Below are positions 17,552 to 27,574 of a stretch of DNA of 64,000 nt, in pieces. Source of the DNA: Parachitinimonas caeni (lineage in GTDB: Bacteria; Pseudomonadota; Gammaproteobacteria; Burkholderiales; Chitinimonadaceae). The translations under genes were made by a program, and so were the position numbers. The stretch covers positions 124,001 to 188,000 of the forward strand of contig NZ_JARRAF010000006.1 of assembly GCF_030129945.1 (NCBI RefSeq), read 5' to 3'. The notes below the pieces were generated by a model. That model was not told the origin of the DNA and made no database searches. It was given only the letters and a program-made list of their open reading frames with translations. How positions within the stretch are numbered: position 1 is the stretch's first letter; each line of letters starts with the position of its first letter.

Positions 17552-18637
17552 TCAGGACTCGCTGACGATATCGCCGAAAACGGTCAACGGGCCTTCGAGC
17601 CGGTCGGCGTCAGGGGCGTCATAGAGGGCCAGCCACTGTCTGGTCGGGGAGAGTTCTGCCGGCAAAGCGCAAAACGCTTCGGCTCGATTGCGGCCGGGGC
17701 TATGTGGCAAAGCGCACAGCAAGCTTGGCTTAGGCCAGAATACGATGTTCTCGGTGTTTTCCAGAAGCTGGGGCTTGGCATCCTGCCAACCAAATACACG
17801 CACATCCCCATCCAGCACCATGGTTGGGCCTGCAAGAATCTGCAGCATATCGCCCTCGAAATGCAGGTCGCGGATGCCCAGACCGTCCAGTGGCAGAAAA
17901 TGCTTCCGCAGCTTGCAGCCCGAGTCATCCAATGCAGCCAGACGTAGTTCGTCTTCCTTCTCGGTGATGGCAATTTCCAGCAGACAGGCCCAACCGCGCA
18001 GTACCGGGCCGCGCAGGCCAAGCATAAGGCGGTTGCCAAGCAAGGCTAGCCCTTCAATGTCAAAGCCGTTGTCCTTGCCGGGAATCTTCAGGAAAGGGGC
18101 GAAATGCGGATCGTCGGCGAGCAGGCGGGTCAGCTCATTGTCTTCAGCGTCCCCACGCAGGCGTGATGCCTTGCGGCCATCAGGCGTACTGCGCATGACC
18201 TCCGGCTGCCCATCTACCCCTTCTTGCAAGGGCAGACGCGCCAGTAGCCGCCGGTTGGTATCCAAAGCGAGCTTGGTCAGCCGTTTGGCGTTGTCGGCAT
18301 GGCTGCGATCAGGCTTGGCATTCTTACGCTTCAGCCCGTGTGAGCCTACTACCCATAACCAGCCATCTTCAATCGCCATACCCTCCAGATCTGCTTCATC
18401 TTCCGGATTGCCGGGCAGATCCAGCAAGTTGGTCAACGGAAAGTGAACGGCTTGACCAAACCTGAGTTGCTCACTGCCGCTGCTGGGCAGATGCTGTAAT
18501 CGATCCACTCCACAGGCCTCATCACCGGCTACCCACAACCATTTGCCACTGAATGCGGCGCCGGAGAGATTGGCGTGGATCAGATTGCTCTCGGTGAATT
18601 CGAGACGTGCAGCTTTATATTGAATGGAATAAGTCAT
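17552..18637 (-). CDS. DUF3616-family protein
   Basis: This 361-residue protein has the features of DUF3616: DLEGMAIEDGWLWVVGSHG near residue 85, FDIEGLALLGNRLMLGLRGPVLRGWACLLEI in the middle, and repeated strand-rich stretches suggesting a beta-propeller. No signal peptide is seen. AAGGA lies 5 nt before the ATG and the gene follows the isochorismatase-type gene by 8 nt, so the two form an operon. Biochemical role unknown. Confidence 0.75.
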   Translation of the reverse strand: MTYSIQYKAARLEFTESNLIHANLSGAAFSGKWLWVAGDEACGVDRLQHLPSSGSEQLRFGQAVHFPLTNLLDLPGNPEDEADLEGMAIEDGWLWVVGSHGLKRKNAKPDRSHADNAKRLTKLALDTNRRLLARLPLQEGVDGQPEVMRSTPDGRKASRLRGDAEDNELTRLLADDPHFAPFLKIPGKDNGFDIEGLALLGNRLMLGLRGPVLRGWACLLEIAITEKEDELRLAALDDSGCKLRKHFLPLDGLGIRDLHFEGDMLQILAGPTMVLDGDVRVFGWQDAKPQLLENTENIVFWPKPSLLCALPHSPGRNRAEAFCALPAELSPTRQWLALYDAPDADRLEGPLTVFGDIVSES

Positions 18638-18645
18638 GTCCTTAC

Positions 18646-19173
18646 CTATGCGAATACTTGTTCAACAGCCTGTACTTGAATTCTGCGGCCTTGCGGGACG
18701 GCCATATGCGTCCAGACCCAGTTATGGTGGGCGATGATCTGCTCGGCTGTCAGATGTGGCCGGTCACCCGTTGTGTGTGCATCAGCCAGTGCGATCACGT
18801 CAAAACCATGCGACAGCGCGGCGCGTAAAGTGGTATCGACACAGAATTCGGTTGCCAGCCCACAAATATATAAGTTGCGAGTGCCTTGCTGAGTCAGGAC
18901 GGGCTTGAGCAAGGTGTCAGCAAACGAATCGCAGGCGGTTTTTTCAATGAAGGTATCGCCTTCCGCGACGACCAGATCGGCATCTATCTGCCAACCTTCG
19001 CTACCAGGGACAGCCTCTGCGTCGCAGTGGCGAACAAAAACAACCTTCCCACCCTTCTGGCGAATCTGGTTAGCCGCGAAATTGATTCGGGCGATGATGC
19101 CGGCCTTGTCATGGCGACGAGTATCCCCATTGAGCCAGACATTCTGCATGTCGATAACGAGTAAGGTATCCAT
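18646..19173 (-). CDS. Cysteine hydrolase, isochorismatase family
   Basis: This 175-residue protein carries the catalytic triad of the isochorismatase/nicotinamidase superfamily: Asp in LLVIDMQNVWL, Lys in FIEKTACDSF and the nucleophile Cys in CGLATEFCVDTT. The YICG-x-x-T-x-x-C-V segment with the preceding cis-peptide region is typical. It probably hydrolyses a small amide or ester; the substrate cannot be assigned. It is first of two genes with the DUF3616 gene. Confidence 0.9.
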   Translation of the reverse strand: MDTLLVIDMQNVWLNGDTRRHDKAGIIARINFAANQIRQKGGKVVFVRHCDAEAVPGSEGWQIDADLVVAEGDTFIEKTACDSFADTLLKPVLTQQGTRNLYICGLATEFCVDTTLRAALSHGFDVIALADAHTTGDRPHLTAEQIIAHHNWVWTHMAVPQGRRIQVQAVEQVFA

Positions 19174-19374
19174 GATTTGAATAGCAGATAAATAGAGGTG
19201 AATTAAAAAGCACGCCGCAAAGCGACTCTCCTTTTTCAGGAAGGGGTAATCAAGGCTGACGAGCTGCCAGCAGTATATGGCAATCCGGCATTTATCCGGC
19301 TTTTCAAACCAGGCTGAATTGAGATGCTTGGGGTATGTTTGGCTGCCGGGTTACATTCAAATGCGTCAAGAAAA

Positions 19375-19393
19375 TGGCGCACGGGGTGCGCCA
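19375..19393 (-). terminator. Terminator of small membrane protein gene
   Basis: TGGCGCAC (19375-19382) and GTGCGCCA (19386-19393) form a perfect 8-bp stem with a GGG loop. It is followed on the minus strand by TTTTCTTG. It lies 30 bp after the stop of the gene at 19423. Confidence 0.8.
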
Positions 19394-19422
19394 CATTTTA
19401 TTGTCAGGAATAGCAGAATGGT

Positions 19423-19644
19423 TTAATCCCGATCTGCGGGCTGCCATTGGCATAACCACAAAAGACCGGGGCCACATAATATGACCACCAGATGAACCTT
19501 CCAGGAAATATCGGTAAGACCTGTGGCTGGCGCCAGAATGGCCAGCCAGATAAATGCCCAGATCAGAGCGCATAAAAGGAACAGCAGATACAGGCAGCTA
19601 TGGGCGCTAATAGTGTGGCGGGATGAATCGTGTGATTGGTACAT
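19423..19644 (-). CDS. Small membrane protein, two predicted segments
   Basis: This 73-residue protein has two hydrophobic stretches, SCLYLLFLLCALIWAFIWLA and KVHLVVILCGPGLLWLCQW, joined by a short loop. The ATG at 19644 is chosen because GAGG lies 9 nt upstream; an ATG 15 nt earlier overlaps that site. A terminator follows closely, which supports a real gene. I do not recognise the family. Confidence 0.55.
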   Translation of the reverse strand: MYQSHDSSRHTISAHSCLYLLFLLCALIWAFIWLAILAPATGLTDISWKVHLVVILCGPGLLWLCQWQPADRD

Positions 19645-20191
19645 GATCAGGTACCTCATTCAGACGGCCATTCAGAATCAGCCTTGCATTTCATAACTTC
19701 GCGGAGTGTGCTCCTCCTACAAGAATAGGGCAAAAGACCTAATTTTGCTGTCGAATCCAGCTCGGGTGGCTGGCGGCAGTCTGGTAAATACGCCACAGTT
19801 TTTTTGGCAATTTTCCGCATTTTGGCCGGATTTTTGGCAAAAACGATACACGGCGCATAAGGGGTGGCCAGATCGTTCTATGCTAAGTCCTGCGCCCTTG
19901 CGCCGGGTGATCTGCGATCAGCCCGATTTTGATGGTGGGTTTGATGCAATTAAGTTGCTGCAATGTGCTTGAACAGCTTCGTCAATCGATAGAGGGGCCC
20001 AGCGTGCCGTGCTGGACCTGATTCATCACTTCCGGCAAATCCAAATAATCGAGCCCTTGCAAGGGCAGTGCCGCTAAGCGGGTAGTGTATTCATGCAGGA
20101 ACATCAACAAGATCAACAATTCAATCGATCAAACAACAAACAACAATCGGGTTCGGTAGAGATCGGGCCATTGCAATGCAAGGCGAGGAAT
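19645..20191. other. Intergenic region upstream of RCC1 genes
   Basis: No convincing gene was found. It contains a 10-bp direct repeat TTTTTGGCAA at 19801-19810 and 19831-19840 (30-bp period) in a T-rich stretch, and it must hold the promoter of the RCC1-type gene. A short plus-strand frame at 19706-19972 has no ribosome-binding site and no protein-like features. Confidence 0.4.
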
Positions 20192-22879
20192 ATGCATAAA
20201 GCGATAACCCTTGGAGTCGGTCTGTTTCTTGGCTTGGCCAGTGCGATAACAGATGCGGCCACCTCTCGACCACAAGCCATCGGCGGATTCTTTCATTCCA
20301 TGGCCATCCGCTCGGATGGCACGCTGCTGGCATGGGGTAGTGATGAAAAAGGCCAGCTAGGACAGGGGCGGGTGACCTATCTGCAAACCCCTGCGGAAAT
20401 AGGCAAATTCAACATCGGACGAACGGTAGCCGTACCCGGTACCCTGGTTAGTGGTGACTATCACAATATGGTTGTCAAGGCGGATGGCACGCTCTGGGGC
20501 TGGGGGCGTAACAGTTCGGGTCAGGTGGGGGATGGCTCGATAGTCAATCGGCTGCGTTCCATTCAGATCAAGGGCTTGCCGTCGATCAAGGCAGCCGCAG
20601 CAGGGGCCTCGCATACGCTGGTGGTATCGCCGGATGGCTATGTCGGTGCCTGGGGGAGTAATCAATCGGGGCAGATTGGCGATGGCACGACCGAACCCCG
20701 ACGACGCCCGGTGCTGGTCAGTAGTCTGACGAGCGTATCAATGGTAGCTGCGGGCGCAGATTTTTCACTGGCGCTGAAAACGGATGGAACCGTCTGGGCT
20801 TGGGGCAGCAGTAGCAGTGGCCAGCTGGGATTGGGGTCGCTGAATGGTGTCGCCACGCCGACGCAGGTGCCAGGTTTGCCCAGGATCACGCAGATCGAGG
20901 GCGGCTGGCAGCACACGCTGGCGCTGGATGCCGATGGCAACGTCTGGGCCTGGGGCCTGGGCAAGCCAGGGCAGCTGGGAACCGGCGTCAGCGAGAACAG
21001 CAGTACTCCGCTGAAGCTGACCACGCTCAGCAAGGTTACCGCTATCTCTGCCGGTGAAAACCATAGCCTGGCCGTGACGAGCGATGGGTCGGTGTGGTCT
21101 TGGGGTTATAACGGCCATGGCCAGTTGGGGGATGGCACCAAGGATTCCCGCCTGCGTCCTGCCAAGGTGCAGGGTATCAGCGGGGCGATTGCGGTGGTGG
21201 CTGGCCGCAATCAGAGTTATGCGCTGACGCGGGACGGCAAGGTCTATGGCTGGGGCCGTAATGATACCGGGCAGCTTGGTGACGGCACGCTGATCCAGCG
21301 CCTGACGCCTGTCGTGGCGCTCAATATCGCCAAGGCCGTAGCGATTTCGGGGGGGCGTGATCATCTTATCGTCCAGCTCAACGACGGTACCTTGATGGGA
21401 TGGGGTGGCAACGATTTCGGTCAGCTGGCTGATGGCGGCGCGCCGCAACGCTCTAGCGTGGTGAAGGTGCAGGGCATCAACAATGTCGGGGCGGTTGATT
21501 GCGGGCAGGCGTTCGTGGTGGCCTTGCGCAACGATGGTTCGGTGGCGACCTGGGGTGATAATGAATATGGCCAGCTGGGCGTTGAGGGTTTGGCTAGCAG
21601 TGGTTTGCCGGTAAATGTTGTCGCGCTCAGCAATATCAAGGCGGTTGCGGCAGGCTGGAGTCATGCGCTGGCGGTACGGACGGATGGAACGGTCTGGAGC
21701 TGGGGGCAAAATTATGTAGGTCAGCTTGGCGAGACGGCCTCCTGGTTTCGTACATCGCCGGAAATCGTGGCCGGTCTGGAGGGGGCCAAGGCCGTTGCAG
21801 CAGGGAGTGCGCACAGTTATGCCTTGAAAGAGGATGGCACTGTCTGGGCTTGGGGGGGCGGGGCGTCCGGACAGCTTGGTATTCCCGCAACCAGTAGCAG
21901 CGTCACCCCGGCAAAAGTCCCTTTGCTTAGCGAGATTCGTGCGATTGCTTCCGGGGCAGCGCATGGCATTGCGCTGAAGGTCGATGGCACGGTGTTTACC
22001 TGGGGTGAAAATGGTAGTGGTCAGTTGGGGGATGGAAATAAATCCAACCGCTTCATCCCGGCCCGCGTCAGCGGCCTGGAGGATGTGATTGCTGTGTCGG
22101 CCGGTGAGCGCCATAGCATCGTTCTGAAAGGCGATGGCACGGTCTGGGCCTGGGGTAACAACACTTTCGGTCAGCTGGGGCAAGGGACCCGGATAGACAG
22201 CAAGGTCCCGGTAAAAGTGGTGGGCCTGGAAAATGTGGTCAGTATTTCGGCTGGAGCCCGACACAATATTGCTGTCAAGCGGGACGGTACGGTCTGGTCA
22301 TGGGGTAATAACCTGGGTGGGCAGCTGGGCACCGGCGCACTGGCTGATCAGCCGTTTTATCACGCCGTGCTCAATGAGAAGATCAGCGGCATCCTTGATC
22401 TGGACCCGACGATCCCGAACCTGACCACCCCTACGGGCAAGCGGCCCCCGGTGTTCATGCGGGCAGCCAAAGAGGGTGACGACAACAACATCAGCCTGAC
22501 GGTGGAATTGCAGCTGGCACCGGAAATGGCAGGCAATCGCTTTGCCGCAGGCTACAACGTATATGTGGGAGGGTTGGTTCCGCCGGGCAATCCGCCATTG
22601 CGGAGCATCCGCCTGCCGCGCTCGTTTGCGGCAGACCCTACTTGGTATTTGAAGGATAAGATCTCGGGCTGGAATCCCTATCTGGGTGGCCCGATGCCCC
22701 AGTATCTGTCGGGTGTGACGGTTGGTAGTCAGGATGAATTGATCACGATTGAAATTCTGAGTGATACCGACTTGTCCAATCAGCTCGGAACCCAGTTCTA
22801 CGTCGGCTACGGTCTCGACGAGAACGAAATGTTGGCGGCGCAGCGCTACCGCGTAGTGTACGAGGTACAAAGCCCTTGA
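20192..22879 (+). CDS. Secreted RCC1-repeat protein (14 repeats), copy 1
   Basis: This 895-residue protein starts with a signal peptide (MHKAITLGVGLFLGLASAIT). Then follow 14 RCC1 repeats of about 50 residues, each with a V-W-x-WG-x-N-x-x-GQLGDG core and an AAGxxHSLALxxDG segment. Fourteen repeats fit two seven-bladed beta-propellers, as in RCC1 and BLIP-II. A C-terminal domain of about 130 residues (FAAGYNVYVGGLVPPGNPPL to QFYVGYGLDENEMLAAQRYR) is shared with the next gene. GAGG lies 6 nt before the ATG; the frame is open 99 nt further upstream but lacks a good start. The role is probably extracellular or periplasmic protein binding, and the partner is unknown. Confidence 0.85.
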   Translation: MHKAITLGVGLFLGLASAITDAATSRPQAIGGFFHSMAIRSDGTLLAWGSDEKGQLGQGRVTYLQTPAEIGKFNIGRTVAVPGTLVSGDYHNMVVKADGTLWGWGRNSSGQVGDGSIVNRLRSIQIKGLPSIKAAAAGASHTLVVSPDGYVGAWGSNQSGQIGDGTTEPRRRPVLVSSLTSVSMVAAGADFSLALKTDGTVWAWGSSSSGQLGLGSLNGVATPTQVPGLPRITQIEGGWQHTLALDADGNVWAWGLGKPGQLGTGVSENSSTPLKLTTLSKVTAISAGENHSLAVTSDGSVWSWGYNGHGQLGDGTKDSRLRPAKVQGISGAIAVVAGRNQSYALTRDGKVYGWGRNDTGQLGDGTLIQRLTPVVALNIAKAVAISGGRDHLIVQLNDGTLMGWGGNDFGQLADGGAPQRSSVVKVQGINNVGAVDCGQAFVVALRNDGSVATWGDNEYGQLGVEGLASSGLPVNVVALSNIKAVAAGWSHALAVRTDGTVWSWGQNYVGQLGETASWFRTSPEIVAGLEGAKAVAAGSAHSYALKEDGTVWAWGGGASGQLGIPATSSSVTPAKVPLLSEIRAIASGAAHGIALKVDGTVFTWGENGSGQLGDGNKSNRFIPARVSGLEDVIAVSAGERHSIVLKGDGTVWAWGNNTFGQLGQGTRIDSKVPVKVVGLENVVSISAGARHNIAVKRDGTVWSWGNNLGGQLGTGALADQPFYHAVLNEKISGILDLDPTIPNLTTPTGKRPPVFMRAAKEGDDNNISLTVELQLAPEMAGNRFAAGYNVYVGGLVPPGNPPLRSIRLPRSFAADPTWYLKDKISGWNPYLGGPMPQYLSGVTVGSQDELITIEILSDTDLSNQLGTQFYVGYGLDENEMLAAQRYRVVYEVQSP

Positions 22880-23034
22880 TGACCTGATCCGGCCTTTTGC
22901 CCCCTCCGGCAGTGTGGTGAGGGGCCAGGCATCTGCCGCATGGTCATGAGGCGTTGTTGATGGTTTTGCAGCTTGAAGCAGGTCAACAATGCCTACGCAG
23001 TAGCAGGTACGCCTCCTTTGCGGAGGTCTATCAA

Positions 23035-25671
23035 ATGCGGAACAGACTCTGTGCAGCGCTGCTGGCTTTGGCTGGCTGGTCGGCTGGAATGGGGCAGGCG
23101 GTAGAGCCTGCCTTGATAGGTGGCTTTTTCCACGGTGCGGCGTTGTCGAGCGAAGGCCAGGTTTACACCTGGGGGAGCGACGTCAGCGGGCAGTTGGGGC
23201 AGGGGCGCAAGCTATTTATCCCGCAGGCGAGCAAGGTCCAGTTTCCGGGTCTGCCCAATGCCCGCGTCAAGGCCATGACCGCTGGCGACGCCCATTCGGC
23301 GGCGATTCTCGAAGATGGTTCTATCTGGACCTGGGGCGATAACTTCTACGGCCAACTCGGCAATGGCACCCGTGCAGGTTATTCGGTGCCGGTCAAAATC
23401 CCGGGCTCTTCCGGTTTGGTGGCGGTGTCGGCAGGGCTTGCCCATACCCTGGCGCTGACCAGTGATGGCCGGGTGTTTGCCTGGGGCTTCAACGATAACG
23501 GCGAGCTGGGTGATGGCAAAACCGATATGAGCCTGAGCCCGGTTCTGACGCTGAACCTCCCGCCTATTACGGTCATCAAGGCCGGTCCTACTCACAATAT
23601 CGCATTAGCCAAAGATGGCTCGGTCTGGACTTGGGGGGATAACAGCTCCGGTCAGCTGGGCGATCTGTTTGGCCTGCCGCGTAGTACGCCCGGCCAGGTT
23701 TTCCTGTTTGCGCCCGTTGGAACGGTGTCGGCGGGTGGCAAGCACTCCATGGCGCTCGATATCTATGGGCGCGTCTGGGCCTGGGGCAATAATGAATATG
23801 GCCAGCTCGGGAATGGCACCACTGAGTCACTGGCGGTACCGGGCTTGGTGCCGGGACTCGATCAGGTGATTGCCATCAGCGCAGGTACCCTCGGCAGCCT
23901 CGCAGTGCGGGCCGATGGTAGTGTCTGGATCTGGGGCTATGGTCTTTATGGCTTCGCCACCCAAAGTGGCGAGGCGGGATCGGCCGTTGATGTTGAAGCC
24001 AGCGTGATTCATGCGCTGTTTTTGCGGCCAGATGGCAAAGTGGCTGCAGGTGGGGCCAATGAAGCGGGCCAGCTTGGCGATGGCACCACCGAGGCTGCCG
24101 ATCTGACCATGGTGAAAGGCATCAGCGGCGCGGCCAAAGCGATTGCAGCGGGATCGCTGCACTCGATGGCGTTGGGAAGTGATGGCACGCTCTGGGCTTG
24201 GGGTTCGAATGCCAAGGGGCAGTTGGGCGAAGGCGCCGAGAGCGAGCGCAATGTGCCCTCTCTTGTAACCAATCTCAATGGCGTGACAGCGCTGGCGGCT
24301 GGAGATCGGCACATGCTAGCGCTGAAGAGTGATGGGTCGGTCTGGGGGTGGGGGGGTAATTTCACCGGGTCGGTTGGTGATGGTAGCCAAATTGATCGAT
24401 CGTCTCCGGTCAAACTGTCGGGGCTTAGTAATATCCGCAAGATTGGCGCGGGAGGGGTCAATAGTGCGGCGGTGGCGGCCGATGGCAGTGTCTGGACCTG
24501 GGGGGCAAACGGTGATGGCGAGCTGGGTATTGGCGATCTGACCGTGCGCTATGTGCTGCGGCCGGTCAAAGTGCCCAATTTCTCCGGAGCGGTGGATGTC
24601 AGTCTGGGTGCCCAGTTCGTCACCGTGCTGCGCGGCGATGGCACCGTCTGGGCCTGGGGCAATAACTACTATGGCCAGCTTGGTCCGGTTGATGGTACTC
24701 GCGACAGCCCGATTCAGATCAGCGGCCTCACCAACATCAAGGCGCTATCGAATGGCGCCCACCATGCGCTGGCCTTGCAGGCGGATGGGACGGTCTGGAG
24801 TTGGGGGGCGAACTACTGGGGGCAGCTTGGCGACGGTGGTGATACACCCAGCGCTGTTCCTCGGCCGGTGCCCGGCCTGCCACGTATCAAGGCGATTTCT
24901 GCCGGGTTTGGTTACAGCCTCGCGCTGGACTTCAACGGCATCATCTGGGGTTGGGGCAGTAACTTTGAAGGCGAGCTGGGTCTTGGTGATGAAGGCCCAG
25001 GCTCAACCCCGATCCCGATGGCAGCGATCGGCGAGCAATTTGCAGCGATTGCGGCGGGCTCTTTCCACTCCATGGCGATGAAGAGCGATGGTACGGTCTG
25101 GAGCTTCGGCTGGAACATGAATGGTCAGCAAGGCGATGGCACCTTTGCCGATCGGCGCAGTTATGGCGGTGTCGTCAATGCCAAGGCAACAGGTTATCTG
25201 GATCTGTTGGCCAACGTAGCCAATCTGCCGCTACCTTCGGATAAAGAGGTGCCATTTTTCGTCGAGACCGAAAAAATCGGCGGGGACAAGGACCTATCCC
25301 TGGCGGTGGAGATCAAGCTGTCCCGAACCTTGGCGCAACAGTTTTCTGCCAGCAATTACAACGTCTATGTCGGGGCGCTGGTGCCACAGGGAAATCCGCC
25401 GTTACAGGGTAATGCCTTCTCGGCTTCATCCTGGTTCATCAAAGACAAGCTGGCTGGCTGGGGGGCGTATCTGGGTGGTCCGATTCCCGAGTTTCTGTCG
25501 GGTGTTGCGGCCCTCAGTGCCGATGAGTTGGTGAAGATTCAGTTACTGAGCGATACCGATCTTTCCAACCAGATCGGCACCCAGTTTTATGTTGGTTATG
25601 GGCTGGATCAGAACGAAATGCTGGCAAGTCGGCGCTATCGGGTTGTCTACGAGGTGCAGAAACCACGCTGA
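23035..25671 (+). CDS. Secreted RCC1-repeat protein (14 repeats), copy 2
   Basis: This 878-residue paralogue of the preceding gene starts 155 nt after it. The signal peptide is MRNRLCAALLALAGWSAGMG. I count 14 repeats by the WG-x-N-x-x-GQLG core; repeats 6 and 7 (IWIWGYGLYGFAT, VAAGGANEAGQLG) are degenerate. The C-terminal domain (YNVYVGALVPQGNPPLQ, WFIKDKLAGWGAYLGGP, VGYGLDQNEMLASRRYR) is nearly the same as in copy 1, more conserved than the repeats. GGAGG lies 8 nt before the ATG. Tandem duplication is clear. No membrane anchor or sorting signal was seen. Confidence 0.85.
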   Translation: MRNRLCAALLALAGWSAGMGQAVEPALIGGFFHGAALSSEGQVYTWGSDVSGQLGQGRKLFIPQASKVQFPGLPNARVKAMTAGDAHSAAILEDGSIWTWGDNFYGQLGNGTRAGYSVPVKIPGSSGLVAVSAGLAHTLALTSDGRVFAWGFNDNGELGDGKTDMSLSPVLTLNLPPITVIKAGPTHNIALAKDGSVWTWGDNSSGQLGDLFGLPRSTPGQVFLFAPVGTVSAGGKHSMALDIYGRVWAWGNNEYGQLGNGTTESLAVPGLVPGLDQVIAISAGTLGSLAVRADGSVWIWGYGLYGFATQSGEAGSAVDVEASVIHALFLRPDGKVAAGGANEAGQLGDGTTEAADLTMVKGISGAAKAIAAGSLHSMALGSDGTLWAWGSNAKGQLGEGAESERNVPSLVTNLNGVTALAAGDRHMLALKSDGSVWGWGGNFTGSVGDGSQIDRSSPVKLSGLSNIRKIGAGGVNSAAVAADGSVWTWGANGDGELGIGDLTVRYVLRPVKVPNFSGAVDVSLGAQFVTVLRGDGTVWAWGNNYYGQLGPVDGTRDSPIQISGLTNIKALSNGAHHALALQADGTVWSWGANYWGQLGDGGDTPSAVPRPVPGLPRIKAISAGFGYSLALDFNGIIWGWGSNFEGELGLGDEGPGSTPIPMAAIGEQFAAIAAGSFHSMAMKSDGTVWSFGWNMNGQQGDGTFADRRSYGGVVNAKATGYLDLLANVANLPLPSDKEVPFFVETEKIGGDKDLSLAVEIKLSRTLAQQFSASNYNVYVGALVPQGNPPLQGNAFSASSWFIKDKLAGWGAYLGGPIPEFLSGVAALSADELVKIQLLSDTDLSNQIGTQFYVGYGLDQNEMLASRRYRVVYEVQKPR

Positions 25672-25833
25672 GGGCTGGATGCCCGGTTCTGGCAGGGGTG
25701 CAGTGACTTGTATTGGCAAATAAATACGAGATGATGAATTTTCGGCGAATTTATATGAATCGGATTGGAGGCAGGGACGGCCATGAAAGTGGTAAAATTG
25801 CCCACCTCCCTCCACTCATTCGCGGAAGTCTCC

Positions 25834-27087
25834 ATGTACTCGCCCGATACCACCATTGCAGCTTACGACCCAGAACTCGCCGCTCACATCCAGGCAGAAT
25901 GCCGTCGCCAGGAAGAGCATATCGAGCTGATCGCTTCTGAAAACTTCACCAGCCCTGCCGTCATGGAGGCGCAGGGCTCGCAACTGACCAATAAATACGC
26001 CGAAGGCTACCCCGGCAAGCGTTTCTATGGCGGATGTGAGTTCGTCGATAAGGTTGAGCAGCTGGCTATTGATCGCATCAAGCAGCTGTTTGGCGCGGAG
26101 TATGCCAACGTACAACCGCACTCCGGCTCGCAGGCCAATCAGGCCGTCTATTTCTCGGTGCTCAAGCCTGGCGACACGGTCATGGGCATGAATCTCGCGC
26201 ACGGTGGCCACCTCACCCACGGCTCGCCCGCCAATATCTCGGGCAAGATGTACAACATCGTTCCTTACGGCCTGAACGACAAGGAAGAGATCGACTACGA
26301 CGAGATGGAGCGCATCGCCATCGAGACCAAGCCCAAGCTGATTATCGGCGGCGCTTCGGCCTACGCTTTGCGTTTTGATTTTGAACGTATGGGACAGATT
26401 GCCAGGAAGGTCGGTGCCTACTTCATGGTGGACATGGCGCACTACGCCGGTCTGATTGCCGCTGGCGTGTATCCCAACCCGGTGCCGCATGCTGATTTCG
26501 TTACCTCGACAACCCACAAGACCTTGCGTGGCCCGCGTGGTGGCTTGGTACTGGCCAAGGCCGAACACGAGAAGATGATCAACTCGTCTGTCTTCCCGAC
26601 GCTGCAAGGCGGTCCGCTGGAGCATGTGATTGCCGCCAAGGCGGTTGCCTTCAAAGAGGCGCTGCAGCCCGAGTTCAAGGTCTATCAGCAACAGGTGTTG
26701 AAGAACGCTGACGTGATGGCACGCACCCTGATCGAGCGTGGGCTGCGTATTGTGTCGGGCCGTACCGAGTCGCATCTCTTTCTGGTGGATTTGCGCCCGA
26801 AGAGCCTGACCGGGAAAGCTGCCGATGCGGCTTTGGGTCTGGCGCACATTACCGTCAACAAGAATTCGATCCCGAATGATCCGGAAAGCCCGTTTGTGAC
26901 TTCCGGCATCCGTATCGGTTCGCCGGCCATTACCACCCGTGGTTTCAAGGAGGAAGAAGCCCGCATGGTTGCCAATCTGGTGGCTGATGTGCTCGACAAT
27001 CCGGCTGACGAAGCCAATCTGACGACCGTGCGCGAGAAGGTATTGGCGTTGACTTCCCGCTTCCCGGTCTACGGCAAAAAGGCGTAA
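25834..27087 (+). CDS. glyA: Serine hydroxymethyltransferase
   Basis: This 417-residue PLP enzyme interconverts serine and glycine with tetrahydrofolate. Conserved blocks are [38 protein letters not shown] and the PLP lysine in [15 protein letters not shown]. The ATG at 25834 gives the family N-terminus; the open frame extends upstream without one. Its product links with gcvTHP and sdaA elsewhere in the window, giving a complete serine/glycine/one-carbon set within 20 kb. Confidence 0.97.
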   Translation: MYSPDTTIAAYDPELAAHIQAECRRQEEHIELIASENFTSPAVMEAQGSQLTNKYAEGYPGKRFYGGCEFVDKVEQLAIDRIKQLFGAEYANVQPHSGSQANQAVYFSVLKPGDTVMGMNLAHGGHLTHGSPANISGKMYNIVPYGLNDKEEIDYDEMERIAIETKPKLIIGGASAYALRFDFERMGQIARKVGAYFMVDMAHYAGLIAAGVYPNPVPHADFVTSTTHKTLRGPRGGLVLAKAEHEKMINSSVFPTLQGGPLEHVIAAKAVAFKEALQPEFKVYQQQVLKNADVMARTLIERGLRIVSGRTESHLFLVDLRPKSLTGKAADAALGLAHITVNKNSIPNDPESPFVTSGIRIGSPAITTRGFKEEEARMVANLVADVLDNPADEANLTTVREKVLALTSRFPVYGKKA

Positions 27088-27114
27088 GTCGCCGGGGCGG
27101 ATTCGCCATCAATC

Positions 27115-27154
27115 AGCAAACAACAAGGAGGGCTTGCCCTCTTTGTTGTTTGCT
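27115..27154. terminator. Bidirectional terminator between glyA and DUF1161 gene
   Basis: A 19-bp stem with one wobble pair (27115-27133 against 27136-27154) has A-rich and T-rich outer parts on either side of a GC core. It serves the two convergent genes. Confidence 0.8.
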
Positions 27155-27186
27155 GTGCGAGCCGCAGCCAGCTGTCGCTGGATGGC

Positions 27187-27429
27187 TTATTCCTTGGCAG
27201 GCGCCGCGCCGCGCTTGTAAACCACCTTCTTGGTACCACCCTCGCAACTGCCAACTACTTTGGCATCGCCTTCCTGTCCCGTATCGACGACGTTCAGCTC
27301 GTAATGTTTGACCCCTTTGCCCTGCATCTTGGTTTCGACTGCGGCTTTCAGCTCATCACAATTCTTTTTGGCGGCGAGTGCCGGACTGCAAACGGCGACT
27401 GCCAGTAAAGCCCATGCCACGGTTTTCAT
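27187..27429 (-). CDS. Small secreted DUF1161-type protein
   Basis: This 80-residue protein has a signal peptide (MKTVAWALLAVAVCSPALAA) and a short mature part with two cysteines: KKNCDELKAAVETKMQGKGV and VVGSCEGGTKKVVYKR. This fits the DUF1161 family of small periplasmic proteins. GGAGG lies about 7 nt before the ATG. Function unknown. Confidence 0.75.
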   Translation of the reverse strand: MKTVAWALLAVAVCSPALAAKKNCDELKAAVETKMQGKGVKHYELNVVDTGQEGDAKVVGSCEGGTKKVVYKRGAAPAKE

Positions 27430-27574
27430 TGAAGCGCCTCCTGGTTGTTTGAACAGAGAGCGGCCAGATTCCCTCGCCGCTCGCTTTACCATAGCTGACG
27501 CTCAAGGTGCATGAAGGGGATTTTGAGTGCGCGGCCATCCCTTCCTGTCGTGAAGCACTGTATCGGTATTGCGA

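Noticed and set aside
19706-19972. Plus-strand 88-codon frame upstream of the RCC1 genes
   Set aside because: No ribosome-binding site, no signal or domain; the sequence looks non-coding and T-rich.
20765-22264. Minus-strand 499-codon frame antisense to the RCC1 gene
   Set aside because: Its length is explained by the periodic RCC1 repeats in the sense strand; it has no independent support.
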